Part shown: positions 13,931 to 22,807 of the stretch, piece by piece
Numbering within the stretch: the stretch's first letter is position 1
Layout of the letters: each line of letters begins with the position of its first letter
DNA from: ANME-2 cluster archaeon
GTDB taxonomy: Archaea; Halobacteriota; Methanosarcinia; Methanosarcinales; Methanocomedenaceae
Length of the DNA: 22,807 nt
Direction of reading: 5' to 3'
Assembly (NCBI GenBank): GCA_022353185.1
Contig: JAKRWB010000500.1
Location: 1-22,807 of the forward strand
Notes under the pieces: generated by a model
What the model was told of the DNA's origin: nothing
What the model saw: the letters and a program-made list of their open reading frames with translations, nothing else
Database searches by the model: none
Made by a program: the position numbers and the translations under genes

Positions 13931-14362
13931 CTACTTGATTGTAACATCATCTATATCATGATGTCGCTTAGCGAGTAACTTAACTTTTTCGATATTACGT
14001 CCGTTCCGCCCTATGGCAAGACCTTTCTCTTTGGTGCTTACTTCTACATAAGCTATGCGTCTATCACCTTTATAGCCAATCTTCACATCATTGACATTAG
14101 CAGGCAGCAGGAGACCTTTGATGAACGTCTCAGGGTTATCACTGTATTCCACCACTTCAACATGGCGACCGATGTTCTTTACCACTCGATTGATATGTTC
14201 ACCATTCTTACCGATGGCAATACCCATATCACCGGATTTTACTACAAATATAACTCTGTTGTTCTCATCATCAACAAGACAATCCTTGGCAGTAGCTCCG
14301 GTTGTATTTTCAAACAAGGCGATGTACCGTATTCCGTCAGTGTTGATCTTGACTTCGCTCAA
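13931..14362 (-). CDS. nusA: Archaeal NusA-like transcription/translation factor with two KH domains
   Basis: Archaeal NusA homologue lacking the bacterial N-terminal and S1 domains; it consists of tandem KH RNA-binding domains. The 143-residue product shows GIAIGKNGEHINRVVKNIG in KH1 (GXXG loop about 51-54) and GLAIGRNGRNIEKVKLLAKR in KH2 (about 117-120). Known biology: binds RNA and is genetically fixed next to L30e and the polymerase genes, suggesting a role in transcription or rRNA maturation. It lies 14 bases after rpl30e and is co-transcribed. Start ATG 14362 gives the usual MSEVKI opening. Confidence 0.95.
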   Translation of the reverse strand: MSEVKINTDGIRYIALFENTTGATAKDCLVDDENNRVIFVVKSGDMGIAIGKNGEHINRVVKNIGRHVEVVEYSDNPETFIKGLLLPANVNDVKIGYKGDRRIAYVEVSTKEKGLAIGRNGRNIEKVKLLAKRHHDIDDVTIK

Positions 14363-14376
14363 AAAAACCCCTAATT

Positions 14377-14667
14377 TTATGTTTTCAATACTGTCATTAT
14401 ATCAGATTCACCCGATTCAACAACTGCCATAGCTGCAATGGCAAAAGGCTTGCTAAGAGTAGTTCCCAGTTCAACTCCCATCCCCGGAAAGTCAATAATA
14501 GGTACTTTCCCTGTGACCATCTTTCTCACATCATCAGGACAGTTGGATGCAAGTACCACAGCCTTTGCCTGGTTACTTTCAACTGCCTTTTGTGTCCGTT
14601 TAGAACCGATAATAACGGTTCCGGTCTGTACAGCGCTCCTGAGTACTTTGTTAAGGTTAACGTCCAT
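14377..14667 (-). CDS. rpl30e: 50S ribosomal protein L30e
   Basis: RNA-binding ribosomal protein of the L7Ae/L30e family. Seen: MDVNLNKVLRSAVQTGTVIIGSKRT, then KAVESNQAKAVVLASNCPDDV, and IDFPGMGVELGTTLSKPFAIAAMAVVESG, the family core that binds kink-turn RNA. I choose the second in-frame ATG (14667, 96 residues) over ATG 14676 because a GATGA ribosome-site-like sequence lies 5 bases before it and because the conserved protein begins MDVN. It sits between rpoA'' and nusA, the standard methanogen order. Confidence 0.95.
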   Translation of the reverse strand: MDVNLNKVLRSAVQTGTVIIGSKRTQKAVESNQAKAVVLASNCPDDVRKMVTGKVPIIDFPGMGVELGTTLSKPFAIAAMAVVESGESDIMTVLKT

Positions 14668-14713
14668 AAATATCATCTCATCTGAATTTTTTCTTCCTAC
14701 AAGGCTTCATCGT

Positions 14714-15862
14714 TTAAGTCCTTTTTGCCGCTATGAGTTTGATGTGCCCGGTACCCAGTTTGATGGGCTGACCCACAATTACGTTCTCAGTAACACCTTT
14801 GAGTTCATCCACGTCTCCCCGCAGACCTGCATCCAACAGATGGCTCACAGTTACCTCGAACGCAGCACGGGCAAGTACACTAGCTTTTTCGCCGGAAATA
14901 CCGTGCCTACCGATAGCTTTCACTTCACCATCGACGGTCATAATATCTGACACCAGCATGATATGCCTCACATCAACGGTCAAACCCTGTTCACGCAGGG
15001 TATCTGTGGCTTCCTTGATGATACTGTTCCGGGCAGCTTCAATGCCAAATACTTCATATATCTCATTGACATTATTGGTACTTGTACGCGTGGTATCTAT
15101 ACCATCAAATGCAAGTACCTGCTTCAATGCTGAACCTTCAGTGTACATCACATACTCACCAATAACATCATCCTTACTGATGACCACCCGGTTAATTGCC
15201 TTGACACCCTTTATTATCACGCTTTCCAGGTTCTTACTCAACTGTAAAAGTTCCCTGTAGGATTCATTTTCCGGTCGGATTGTGAGGATATTTTTCTCCG
15301 TTACAACGGTCACACCTAATTCATCTTCCAGTTTTTCTGCAATCTCCTCGGCCGTGAGACCTCTCTGGATGATAGCCTTTTCATTGAGCTCAATTTCCAA
15401 TAGCATCTCAGTAAGGTCCGTAGACAAACTGCCCACATGACTGATATGCGTGGCCTCGATATTCCATGCAAGTTTGCGGGCCATGTCACGGTCCTTGGCA
15501 TACTCATCAGTCATGTAGATAGTCATCATAGGTGTAGAAGGATTCTTCCTGGCATCCACGATCTCAATCAACCTTGGCAGACCAAGTGTAACGTTAATCT
15601 CTGCCACACCTGCATAGTGGAATGTTCGCATGGTCATCTGTGTACCGGGCTCACCTATACTCTGGGCTGATACTACACCAGCTGCTTCACAGGGCTCGAT
15701 ACGAGCATACTCATAATTTTCCAGTGAACGTTCTATAATATCTTCAAGCTGCTTTTTGGTCACATCAACCTTTTGCAAGTCACTTCTAAGGGCATCCACC
15801 AAGTTCTGGGGCAGAGGAAGGTTTTCAGTCATTTCATCAATGGTCTTCGTACTCACTGCCAT
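14714..15862 (-). CDS. rpoA2: DNA-directed RNA polymerase subunit A''
   Basis: C-terminal part of the archaeal largest subunit, which is encoded as two proteins. It carries the trigger loop and jaw. Seen in 382 residues: the trigger-loop start [20 protein letters not shown] and [18 protein letters not shown] (about 61-98), [14 protein letters not shown], and the C-terminal clamp part with [21 protein letters not shown] and [20 protein letters not shown]. Its ATG follows the A' stop with no gap (TAAATG), with a strong GGAGGTGG ribosome site inside the end of A', indicating tight coupling so that both halves are made in equal amounts. Confidence 0.98.
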   Translation of the reverse strand: MAVSTKTIDEMTENLPLPQNLVDALRSDLQKVDVTKKQLEDIIERSLENYEYARIEPCEAAGVVSAQSIGEPGTQMTMRTFHYAGVAEINVTLGLPRLIEIVDARKNPSTPMMTIYMTDEYAKDRDMARKLAWNIEATHISHVGSLSTDLTEMLLEIELNEKAIIQRGLTAEEIAEKLEDELGVTVVTEKNILTIRPENESYRELLQLSKNLESVIIKGVKAINRVVISKDDVIGEYVMYTEGSALKQVLAFDGIDTTRTSTNNVNEIYEVFGIEAARNSIIKEATDTLREQGLTVDVRHIMLVSDIMTVDGEVKAIGRHGISGEKASVLARAAFEVTVSHLLDAGLRGDVDELKGVTENVIVGQPIKLGTGHIKLIAAKRT

Positions 15863-18508
15863 TTATTCCACCTCCTTCCCGATGACATCCTCGATAATCC
15901 TGCGTATGGTCTGAGGTCTACTGTAATCACTTTTCATGGGGTCCACACCGTCTTCGCCATATTTGAACTGGACGATCATGCCCCTGGTATCCCTCACAGT
16001 ACCATCATATTGGACCTCCAGGTCCTGCAAGGCATTGACCAGTCTGCGCTGTAGATAACCGCTCTGTGACGTCCTGACAGCTGTATCCACCAGACCTTCC
16101 CTCCCACCAATGGCATGGAAGAAATATTCGGTAGGGGATAATCCCTTTTTATAACTGCTCTTCACGAACCCGTGAGCAGCTGCACCCAGGTCTCCGTGAT
16201 TAAAGTTGGAAAGGGTCCTGCCAGCATAGCCCCGGCGTATACGCTCGCCTCTCACTGCCTGCTGGCCTACGCATCCCGCCATTTGTGTCAGGTTCAGCAT
16301 AGAACCTCTGGCCCCAGACACTGCCATAATTACAGCAGTATTGTCCAGACCAAGGTATTTACCAGCAATTTCACCGGTAGCATCCCTTGCTTTTCCCAAT
16401 TCCTGCATAATCCTCAATTCGAGTGTTTCTGCTACTGTCCTACCGGGCAGAGGTTCCAGATTGTCTTCATTGAAAGCAATGATAAAGTCCATAACCCTCT
16501 TTTCAGCTTCTTCCAGCAGTTCAGATATCTGAGCGCTTGCTTCTTCAGGTATGTCCTCGTCATTTATACCGAAACTGAATCCGAAATGCATGATACTTCT
16601 AATAGCAAGCCTGGTCATATCATCAATAAACTGAACAGCAAGTGCCGGGGTGTAATCCTTAACAATACGGTCAAGTATCAAACCCTTGAACGCACCTATA
16701 GCCTTTTCATCGATGGTGCCACTGAGTAGTTGACCGTTTCTTATTGTAACGTAAGCATCACGGTTACAGTCCTCTTTCTTGCAGGTGGCACAGTTCTCGC
16801 ACAATAACGCTTTATAGGTCATGTTCAACCCGTCGGGCAGGATCTGACTGAATACCTGTTTTCCGGTCCAGTAAGGCTTACCGTCCTCTTCACCTGCAGG
16901 TTCTACAATCTCTGTGATCCGTGACTTCCTCAACATTTCAAGGAAATCGTTCTTATCTACCCTGTTATCACCCTTGGTAAGTATGTACAGACCTGATATG
17001 TGGTCATGTATACCGCCGATAATAGGACCGCCGAAACGGGGAGACAGAATGTTCTCCTGGACATGGATGAGCATCTTTGCCTCAGCCCTTGCCTCTTCGG
17101 TCTGCAATACATGCATGTTCATCTCATCACCATCAAAATCGGCATTATATGGCGGACATACTGCCGGGTTCAGCCTGAACGTTTTGTGTGGCAACACCTT
17201 GACCTCATGGGCCATAATGCTCATCCTGTGCAATGAAGGCTGCCTGTTGAATAGAACTATATCTCCATCCTTCAACTGTCTGTCAACTTTCCATCCCAGT
17301 TCAAGGGTTTCAGCTAATTCCTCACAATTCTTGTCAGTGACCTTGAGCCTGCGATTATCATCGCGTATCACATAATTTGCGCCCGGATGATTGTCAGGAC
17401 CTCTTCTGATAAATTCACGCACTTCTTCGAGATTGCGTTTGGTTACATTGACAGGTATGCTCAGTTCCATGGCCATGGATAAAGGCACGCCCACTTCACT
17501 TATGCTCAGGTTGGGGTCAGGCGATATAACAGTCCTTGCACTGAAATTGACCCTTTTACCTGAAAGACTGCCCCTGAACCTGCCTTCCTTGCCTTTGAGC
17601 CTCTGTGACAGTGTCTTCAAAGGTCTTCCCGAACGATGTCTTGCAGGGGGTACTCCCGATACCGCATTATCGATGAATGTGGTCACATGATACTGAAGAA
17701 GTTCCCAAAGGTCTTCGATGATAAGCTGGGGTGCACCTGCTTCGCGGTTCTCCTGGAACCGCTGATTGATCCTGATAATATCCACCAGTTTATGGGTCAG
17801 GTCATCCTCACTCCTTTGTCCTGACTCCAGAGTAATACTGGGCCGCATGGTCACAGGCGGCACGGGAAGCACCGTGATAATTGTCCATTCGGGCCTGGCT
17901 TTAGTGGGGTCCATGCCCATAACTTCTATATCGTCGTTCGAGATCTTCTCAAACCTGCTCCTGATATCGGACGCCATGAGCTTATGTTCATGTGTCCCAT
18001 CCTTTTCTACATACGTAGTGGGTTTTTCTACCTTTACATCAAGTTGTTTGGCACCACAGTACTGGCATGTCTTGGGCTTTCTTGCTTCCTTGAAAGCTTC
18101 ATTGGTAATATCTTCTATGGGCTGCCCGATCTTCTTTAACATCCGTATTTGTTCGAGATATTGTTTTTTCTGGTTTGAATCCAGAAGAAGTGCCCCGCAA
18201 TCCCTGCATGTGGCCCTTAATATCTTGCGTATCAGTTTTGCAAACCCTACATGCACCACAGGTGCGATGAGCTCCACATGTCCAAAATGACCAGGACATT
18301 CACCTGCCCTGCCCCCGCATGTCTTGCAGCGAAGTCCTGGGTCAATGACACCCATTTTCGGGTCCATCAGACCCATTTCAATTGGAAAACCGTCGTCATC
18401 ATAGGTATCTGCCGTGATAACCCTGGTGACACTCATCTTCCTGTATTCCTTGGGTGAAATAAGCCCGAACTGTATCTCTTTAATTTTCTTTGGAACTGCT
18501 GTCGTCAT
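15863..18508 (-). CDS. rpoA1: DNA-directed RNA polymerase subunit A'
   Basis: N-terminal part of the largest subunit, including the active-site magnesium loop. In 881 residues I see zinc ligands C61-C64-C71-H74 (CKTCGGRAGECPGH), C101/C104 and C148/C151, the catalytic NADFDGDEMN (455-464; D457, D459, D461), and the bridge-helix region with SGARGSMLNLTQMAG. It ends where the eukaryotic largest subunit continues into A''. A GGGGG ribosome site precedes the ATG, 12 bases after rpoB'. The A'/A'' split is the rule in archaea. Confidence 0.98.
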   Translation of the reverse strand: MTTAVPKKIKEIQFGLISPKEYRKMSVTRVITADTYDDDGFPIEMGLMDPKMGVIDPGLRCKTCGGRAGECPGHFGHVELIAPVVHVGFAKLIRKILRATCRDCGALLLDSNQKKQYLEQIRMLKKIGQPIEDITNEAFKEARKPKTCQYCGAKQLDVKVEKPTTYVEKDGTHEHKLMASDIRSRFEKISNDDIEVMGMDPTKARPEWTIITVLPVPPVTMRPSITLESGQRSEDDLTHKLVDIIRINQRFQENREAGAPQLIIEDLWELLQYHVTTFIDNAVSGVPPARHRSGRPLKTLSQRLKGKEGRFRGSLSGKRVNFSARTVISPDPNLSISEVGVPLSMAMELSIPVNVTKRNLEEVREFIRRGPDNHPGANYVIRDDNRRLKVTDKNCEELAETLELGWKVDRQLKDGDIVLFNRQPSLHRMSIMAHEVKVLPHKTFRLNPAVCPPYNADFDGDEMNMHVLQTEEARAEAKMLIHVQENILSPRFGGPIIGGIHDHISGLYILTKGDNRVDKNDFLEMLRKSRITEIVEPAGEEDGKPYWTGKQVFSQILPDGLNMTYKALLCENCATCKKEDCNRDAYVTIRNGQLLSGTIDEKAIGAFKGLILDRIVKDYTPALAVQFIDDMTRLAIRSIMHFGFSFGINDEDIPEEASAQISELLEEAEKRVMDFIIAFNEDNLEPLPGRTVAETLELRIMQELGKARDATGEIAGKYLGLDNTAVIMAVSGARGSMLNLTQMAGCVGQQAVRGERIRRGYAGRTLSNFNHGDLGAAAHGFVKSSYKKGLSPTEYFFHAIGGREGLVDTAVRTSQSGYLQRRLVNALQDLEVQYDGTVRDTRGMIVQFKYGEDGVDPMKSDYSRPQTIRRIIEDVIGKEVE

Positions 18509-18520
18509 TTTTATTACCCC

Positions 18521-20356
18521 CTACACCGCATCCTCAAGCACCATCCTGGGAGCTACACCCAGCGATTTTATTTCGTCCAGAAGTAACTTGAACGCATAAC
18601 TCATCTCCACCTTGTATATACCAATCTCGGCACCGCAGTTGGGACAGAATGTTACATTTCGTCTCTTGTCATTGGTAGCGATCATTCCGCAGGTAGAGCA
18701 CACAAGTTGTTCTACTTTATCTGATTCGTCCAGCAACCTCTCCTTCAAGGCAAGTGATGCACCGTGCCCGATAAGCACGTCACGTTCCATCTCACCGAAC
18801 CTCAAACCGCCTTCCCTGGCCCGCCCTTCAGTGGGCTGCCTGGTAAGCACCTGCACAGGACCCCTGCTCCTGGCATGTATCTTGGATGCCACCATATGGT
18901 AAAGTTTCTGATACAGGATAACACCGACAAACACATCTGCTTCGATTCGCTTTCCGGTAATACCATCATAGAATACTTCCTTGCCGGTATGGGAATAACC
19001 TGCGCGTTTCAGGGCCAGTCTCAGGTCCACCTCATTTTCACCTGAGAATGGAGTGCCATTGATGCGCCTGCCTTCAAGACTACCTACTTTTCCTCCAATC
19101 ATTTCCAGGACATGTGCAACCGTCATCCTTGACGGAATGGCATGTGGATTGATTATGAGGTCTGGTACCATACCTGACTCATTGAAAGGCATATCATCAA
19201 AGGGCATGATAAGTCCAATGACACCTTTCTGCCCGTGCCTGGAGGCAAACTTGTCGCCCAGTTCAGGAATCCTCTGGTCCCGTATCTTGACTTTTGTCAG
19301 CCGGGCACCGTTCTCGCTCTCTGTGAGAATGACAGAATCTACTATGCCCTTTTCATTGGAACGCATAGTAACACTTGACTCGCGCCTCTGCTGGGGACTC
19401 AATCCCAGTTCTGTGGGTTCTTCAAGGAAGCGAGGCGGACTGGTCTTGCCGACGAGCACATCATTGTGATCCACTACTATCTCAGGGTTTACTATCCCAT
19501 CTTCATCCAGTTGAGAATAAACTTCCGGACCGCGGGCACCCCGCACTTCCTGATCAGGTATCTCGAATTTATCTTCCTGACCACCCGGGTAACGTCTTTC
19601 TTCACCGTCCATGGTCCTGAAGAAATGGCTTCTGCCTAAGCCCCGTTCGATACTACCCTTATTGATAACCAGGGCATCCTCAATATTATAACCTTCATAT
19701 GAAAGTACTGCCACAACAAAATTCTGACCTGCTGGCCTGTCATCGAAACCGATAACATCACATGTCTGGGTATGCACCAGCGCTTTTTGTGGGTAGTGTA
19801 GGAGGTGCCCCCTGGTATCTGGCCGGAGTTTCATATTTACCATAGGTACTCCCAGGCACTGCTTTACCATACCTGCACCCATGGTGCACCTGGGCGATGC
19901 ATTATGCTCAGGGAAAGGTATCATACCGGTACAGATACCCAGTATCAGGGCAGGGTCGAGCTCAAGATGTGTATTCTCCGGGGTCAGGTCGGCCTCATCC
20001 ACGGCAATAAATACATTTTCTTCTTCCTCAGCATCGATATATTCCACCAGTCCCATCTTAATGAGATCTTCAAATACAATCTCTTTATTTTTCAACTGTG
20101 CAATATGTCCCTCTTTCAATAGTGGTTTTCCATTTTCCACTATGATGCAAGGTCTGCGTGCTCTACCGTTATCACTATTTATGATAATTTCGTTGGTTCC
20201 CGGGTAATGGGCTACATTTACCTGTTTTGGTACTGTGCCGGAACGGCGCATCTGCCTGATATTGTCAACCAGTTCTTTAGGTTTATCATGGTAACCCAAC
20301 AATTCCCCATTCAAGAAAACTCTTGTTCTATTCAAACGAATTGCCCCCTTCTTCAT
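18521..20356 (-). CDS. rpoB1: DNA-directed RNA polymerase subunit B'
   Basis: C-terminal part of the second-largest subunit, split from B'' as in methanogens and halophiles. In 611 residues: [10 protein letters not shown] (221-230), [12 protein letters not shown] (367-378, near the active site), and a C-terminal zinc site C553-C556-C571-C574 (CSTCG, then CPNCG). The end [11 protein letters not shown] is typical. The ATG at 20356 overlaps the B'' gene by 29 bases. A TTG at 20335 (before NRTRVFLNG), with GGGGG upstream, would give a shorter overlap and is a realistic alternative start, since conserved sequence begins at LNRTRVF. Confidence 0.97.
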   Translation of the reverse strand: MKKGAIRLNRTRVFLNGELLGYHDKPKELVDNIRQMRRSGTVPKQVNVAHYPGTNEIIINSDNGRARRPCIIVENGKPLLKEGHIAQLKNKEIVFEDLIKMGLVEYIDAEEEENVFIAVDEADLTPENTHLELDPALILGICTGMIPFPEHNASPRCTMGAGMVKQCLGVPMVNMKLRPDTRGHLLHYPQKALVHTQTCDVIGFDDRPAGQNFVVAVLSYEGYNIEDALVINKGSIERGLGRSHFFRTMDGEERRYPGGQEDKFEIPDQEVRGARGPEVYSQLDEDGIVNPEIVVDHNDVLVGKTSPPRFLEEPTELGLSPQQRRESSVTMRSNEKGIVDSVILTESENGARLTKVKIRDQRIPELGDKFASRHGQKGVIGLIMPFDDMPFNESGMVPDLIINPHAIPSRMTVAHVLEMIGGKVGSLEGRRINGTPFSGENEVDLRLALKRAGYSHTGKEVFYDGITGKRIEADVFVGVILYQKLYHMVASKIHARSRGPVQVLTRQPTEGRAREGGLRFGEMERDVLIGHGASLALKERLLDESDKVEQLVCSTCGMIATNDKRRNVTFCPNCGAEIGIYKVEMSYAFKLLLDEIKSLGVAPRMVLEDAV

Positions 20357-21917
20357 TAGTACTGTAATCCAGAGATTGTTCTATCGCTTCAAGTTCTGTG
20401 GCGTAGGTGCCGGGTTTTTCTTCCAGACCCAAAATATGGGTTACTATTGGTTCTACGCCAAGGTTGTGCATGGTCAGTTTCAATCCTTTGATATCATACA
20501 CCTCTGTGGATATCTCTACCATCTGGGCAAAGTTCTTCACAAGCCCGCAGTTAGGTCCTTCTGGAGTTTCCGATGGACAGATGCGGCCCCACTGAGTGGG
20601 GTGCAAATCCCTGGCCTCGAAATGAGGCTGTGCCCTGGACAAAGGAGATATTACACGGCGCAGATGTGAAAGTGAGGCCATGTAATCGATTCGGTCAAGT
20701 AACTGTGATACACCGGCCCTGCCGCCAACCCAATTACCGGTGGCGAGTGGATGTGCCAACCGTTCAGTGAGGACATCTGCCCTGACAACAGTAATTACAT
20801 TGAGGTCACGGTTTCGCATATTTGCCCTCTCAAGCTGGTACTTGACATCCCGTGCCAATCTGTTGAACGAAACCCTGAACAGATCTTCCATCAGGTCGCC
20901 GCTCAGTTTGAGACGTTTGTTAGAATAATGATCCTTGTCATCTGGTTGGCGTCTGCCCAGTGCCAGTTCAAAACAAGACTCAGCCATCCTCGCCAGATAT
21001 TGTGCCTTCACTGGCCGGTGATCAGGGTCGTTACCAAGATGAGGCAACAAGTATCGGTCTATAACATAATTAGCCCGTTTTATCTGGTATTCTCTTGTCT
21101 GCCCGGCAGCCACCCGGCTACCTACCTTTTCCATGGCCTCCTCAATGGTGTGAACTTCAGCCTCTTCAAGGTTTTCAAGCATGAACTTGATAACCTCAGG
21201 ATTATCGGAGACCATGTTTACGATATCCTCGTCGGTCTCAACACCCATGGACCGCATCAACGTGATAAAAGAAAGACGCCCGGAAATGGCAGGGAAACTT
21301 ACCTCTACAATAGATTTTCGGCCACGTTCAACGACCACCAGAGCCCTGTATCCGCGACGTTCACTGAATACTTTGGCAACCTCTATCTTATCTCCGTAGC
21401 GTACCTCGAACTCTGCAAATATCTTATTTGGTGCCAGGTCTTCCAGTGTCATTAGTACCCTCTCAGTACCGTTGACTATGAAATATCCACCCGGATCCAA
21501 TGGGTCTTCCCCAACAGTGATCATTTCATCATAAGATATATCGGCCAGGTTGCAGCCTTTGCTCATCAACATCATGGGAAGCTGACCGATTACAGCTTCT
21601 ACAGGTTCGTTTTCAGTTTCACCTTTCACGATAGTCATTTCAAGGAACAGCGGGGCAGAATAAGTGATGTTCCTGAGACGCCCATCGTTTGGATACAATA
21701 TGTCCTGTGCACCATCGGCTTCTTTTACCGTGGGCTTTCCGACCCTTATCCCTCCAAGCCTGACATAGGTATCTTCTATATCAGTCTCAATCGTTGCCTG
21801 TTCATTTATGACCTTTTGCAGTCCATAGTCTAGAAAATCATTGAATGAATCAATATGATGTCTGACTATATTTTCTCTTGTAAAGTAAGCTCTGGACAAT
21901 ACTTGTCTATCCAACAC
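20328..21917 (-). CDS. rpoB2: DNA-directed RNA polymerase subunit B''
   Basis: N-terminal part of the second-largest subunit (lobe and protrusion). Seen in 529 residues: opening [20 protein letters not shown], the block [15 protein letters not shown] (141-155), [17 protein letters not shown] (326-342), the fork-region [11 protein letters not shown] and [16 protein letters not shown], and [20 protein letters not shown]. The start is a GTG at 21917 with an AAGGTG ribosome site about 8 bases before; no nearby ATG is in frame. It ends with a 29-base overlap with rpoB'. The split B subunit supports a euryarchaeal methanogen-type or haloarchaeal-type lineage. Confidence 0.97.
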   Translation of the reverse strand: MLDRQVLSRAYFTRENIVRHHIDSFNDFLDYGLQKVINEQATIETDIEDTYVRLGGIRVGKPTVKEADGAQDILYPNDGRLRNITYSAPLFLEMTIVKGETENEPVEAVIGQLPMMLMSKGCNLADISYDEMITVGEDPLDPGGYFIVNGTERVLMTLEDLAPNKIFAEFEVRYGDKIEVAKVFSERRGYRALVVVERGRKSIVEVSFPAISGRLSFITLMRSMGVETDEDIVNMVSDNPEVIKFMLENLEEAEVHTIEEAMEKVGSRVAAGQTREYQIKRANYVIDRYLLPHLGNDPDHRPVKAQYLARMAESCFELALGRRQPDDKDHYSNKRLKLSGDLMEDLFRVSFNRLARDVKYQLERANMRNRDLNVITVVRADVLTERLAHPLATGNWVGGRAGVSQLLDRIDYMASLSHLRRVISPLSRAQPHFEARDLHPTQWGRICPSETPEGPNCGLVKNFAQMVEISTEVYDIKGLKLTMHNLGVEPIVTHILGLEEKPGTYATELEAIEQSLDYSTNEEGGNSFE

Positions 21918-21975
21918 GGATTTGCACCTTCCTGATTTTTAGCAGAATAAAAATTTAATTCAACATTTTCACAGT

Positions 21976-22221
21976 TCATTCAATTACCAGTCTGTAAACA
22001 ACAGCCTCTCCTGCTGTGGGGCTGTTGCGTATTACCTTAATCACATCACCAATTTCAGCACCGATTTCCACAATAACCGGGTCTGCAAGTTTTATTTTTG
22101 GTAATTGCTCTTTGTCCACACCATATTCTTTCAGGACTTTGATAGCTTCATTTTCCGGTATTAAAATATGCTGCGGCACCATATTATGACCAATTAGACT
22201 GAATTCCTTCGTATTTTTCAT
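21976..22221 (-). CDS. rpoH: DNA-directed RNA polymerase subunit H
   Basis: Small archaeal subunit corresponding to the C-terminal part of eukaryotic RPB5. In 81 residues: FSLIGHNMVPQHILIPENEA, then YGVDKEQLPKIKLADPVIVE and GAEIGDVIKVIRNSPTAGEA ending YRLVIE. The LPKI, DPV and GDV-I-R-SPTAG blocks are diagnostic. The frame is open upstream into the tRNA gene, but the ATG at 22221 fits the conserved protein length; an ATG at 22182 (MVPQHIL) is a shorter alternative. It is the first protein gene of the polymerase operon, 32 bases after the tRNA-Lys 3' end. Confidence 0.95.
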   Translation of the reverse strand: MKNTKEFSLIGHNMVPQHILIPENEAIKVLKEYGVDKEQLPKIKLADPVIVEIGAEIGDVIKVIRNSPTAGEAVVYRLVIE

Positions 22222-22253
22222 TTCAACATCCGTCCCCGGGTAATTATAAGAAG

Positions 22254-22359
22254 CGGGCTCGGAGGGATTTGAACCCACGACCATCTGGTATCTTCCAATG
22301 CATGGGAATACCCATGCACCTTAAAAGCCAGGTGCTCTGCCTGTCTGAGCTACGAGCCC
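22254..22359 (-). tRNA. tRNA-Lys (anticodon UUU) with a 32-base intron
   Basis: The minus strand reads GGGCTCG...CGAGCCC with discriminator G, a perfect 7-bp acceptor stem. D stem GCTC/GAGC, anticodon stem CCTGG with loop CTTTTAA, and T arm GTGGG-TTCAAAT-CCCTC follow. The loop is interrupted after position 37 by 32 bases (22290-22321). Removing them gives a 74-base tRNA with the UUU anticodon. Two oddities are a C27-A43 pair at the base of the anticodon stem and a U50-U64 mismatch in the T stem. CCA is not encoded. It directly precedes rpoH on the same strand and may share the operon transcript. Confidence 0.93.
22290..22321 (-). other. Archaeal tRNA intron (position 37/38)
   Basis: The intron contains TGCATGGG-TATT-CCCATGCA, a perfect 8-bp hairpin. 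The junctions fit a relaxed bulge-helix-bulge: CTTT pairs with GAAG as the central helix, with 3-base bulges TAA (5' site) and ATA (3' site). Cutting after the second base of each bulge restores the loop CTTTTAA. This is the substrate form recognised by the archaeal tRNA splicing endonuclease. Confidence 0.85.
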
Positions 22360-22807
22360 TCTTATATTCAGCATTAGCTAAACCTACACCTAAACCTGTA
22401 CGAAAATATTGCATTGAAAATTTTCTGAAGTCCAATTATTCACCGATCTGTATACTAGGGAAGCTTTGCTGACGTAACGCCCTATCATGCATACATTAGA
22501 TTTAAAGGTTTCTTTTTAATACTATGACTTTTGTATAATTTTTAACCCCACTGTAATTTCTATTAATCAAATTGTATGGCTATTTGACTTAAATGTATCT
22601 TATCCTTTTAAGTATTCCCTTTTGATGTATATGATTATTCATTCAAAGGGCACTGTTCCAAAAATAAGTTCTTTTGTTGATACCGGCTTTAGGTAAAATC
22701 AGTGTAAATCTGTGAAATCTGTGTCTAAAAATAAAAAAGACACTGATTTCACTGATTTACACAGATTTGTAGTCACACCCGAATCTGATATATTCACAAT
22801 ATAACTG
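22360..22807. other. Non-coding region upstream of the tRNA-Lys / RNA polymerase operon
   Basis: No credible gene is seen in these 448 bases. The first part serves as promoter region for the minus-strand operon; GCAATATTTTCG (around 22405-22416 in plus coordinates) is a candidate TATA region about 50 bases before the tRNA. Between it and the tRNA, CTAAACCT occurs twice (22378-22385 and 22390-22397) separated by 4 bases. The rest is AT-rich and ends in the long inverted repeat at 22696-22768. Confidence 0.55.
22696..22768. repeat. Long imperfect inverted repeat (31-base arms, 11-base loop)
   Basis: The left arm 22696-22726 and the right arm 22738-22768 are complementary at all but about three positions; the loop is AAAAATAAAAA. 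Each arm is itself built from three tandem copies of an AATCWGTG unit (AAATCAGTG, AAATCTGTG, AAATCTGTG on the left). The transcript of either strand would form a long stable hairpin. Similar AATCTGTGTAAATC-type intergenic repeats occur in many genomes; whether it is a terminator or a dispersed repeat cannot be told here. Confidence 0.8.

Noticed and set aside
20751..21455. A 234-residue plus-strand frame opposite rpoB''
   Set aside because: Antisense shadow of a conserved polymerase gene, with no ribosome site or recognisable domain.
21976..22284. Long 102-residue form of rpoH starting at 22284
   Set aside because: Its first 21 residues would be encoded inside the tRNA-Lys gene and are absent from the conserved subunit.
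22269..22472. Small frames on both strands over the tRNA-Lys region
   Set aside because: The region folds into a complete tRNA with intron; the frames are coincidental.
22696..22768. CRISPR-like repeats from the recurring AATCWGTG unit
   Set aside because: Units are only about 8-10 bases, directly adjacent with no spacers, and arranged as two opposed arms; no cas gene is present.

Overview
The window looks like chromosomal DNA of a euryarchaeon related to the Methanosarcinales (methanogens or their ANME-2 / Methanoperedens-like relatives). The evidence is the archaeal RNA polymerase cluster with split subunits (B''/B' and A'/A''), subunit H, L30e, an archaeal two-KH NusA, S12, S7, EF-2, EF-1alpha and S10 in the order typical of methanogens. 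Other support is TATA-like boxes ahead of several genes, a tRNA with an archaeal-type intron, and a small exported c-type cytochrome. The assignment below class level is inference from protein resemblance; no 16S or mcr gene is present.

Left part (1-3063): a truncated type IA topoisomerase gene leaves the window on the minus strand. Diverging from it is a short plus-strand operon: bifunctional NAD(P)HX repair enzyme (nnr), a 56-residue unknown protein with a TTG start, and moaC for molybdenum (or tungsten) cofactor synthesis.

Middle part (3064-8245) is a patchy accessory region with long non-coding stretches, alternating AT-rich and GC-rich segments and mostly single-gene units. It holds a probable toxin-antitoxin pair, an unrecognised GC-rich reading frame, a small multihaem cytochrome behind a palindromic promoter, a probable relic of an IS200/IS605 tnpB end carrying a strong hairpin, a tiny acidic exported protein, a YqaA-like membrane protein, a 46-residue reading frame, an ArsC-like phosphatase/arsenate reductase, and an archaeal ATPase with a DUF234/nuclease-like C-terminus behind a palindromic operator candidate.

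Right part (8236-22359) is the conserved information-processing block, all on the minus strand. Transcription begins near 22.4 kb with an intron-containing tRNA-Lys(UUU), then rpoH, rpoB'', rpoB', rpoA', rpoA'', rpl30e, nusA, rps12 and rps7. A textbook hairpin plus T-run follows rps7. fusA then has its own TATA-like box and is followed by tuf and rps10, ending at another hairpin, beyond which lies a conserved-looking 154-residue protein of unknown function. The last 450 bases hold only the promoter side of this operon and a long imperfect inverted repeat.

I found no CRISPR array, rRNA or intact transposase. No complete new system is proven. The items most worth a second look are the cytochrome with an atypical CX5CH site beside a possible omega-RNA relic, the toxin-antitoxin-like pair, the operator-controlled ATPase, and the tRNA-Lys intron directly upstream of the RNA polymerase operon.
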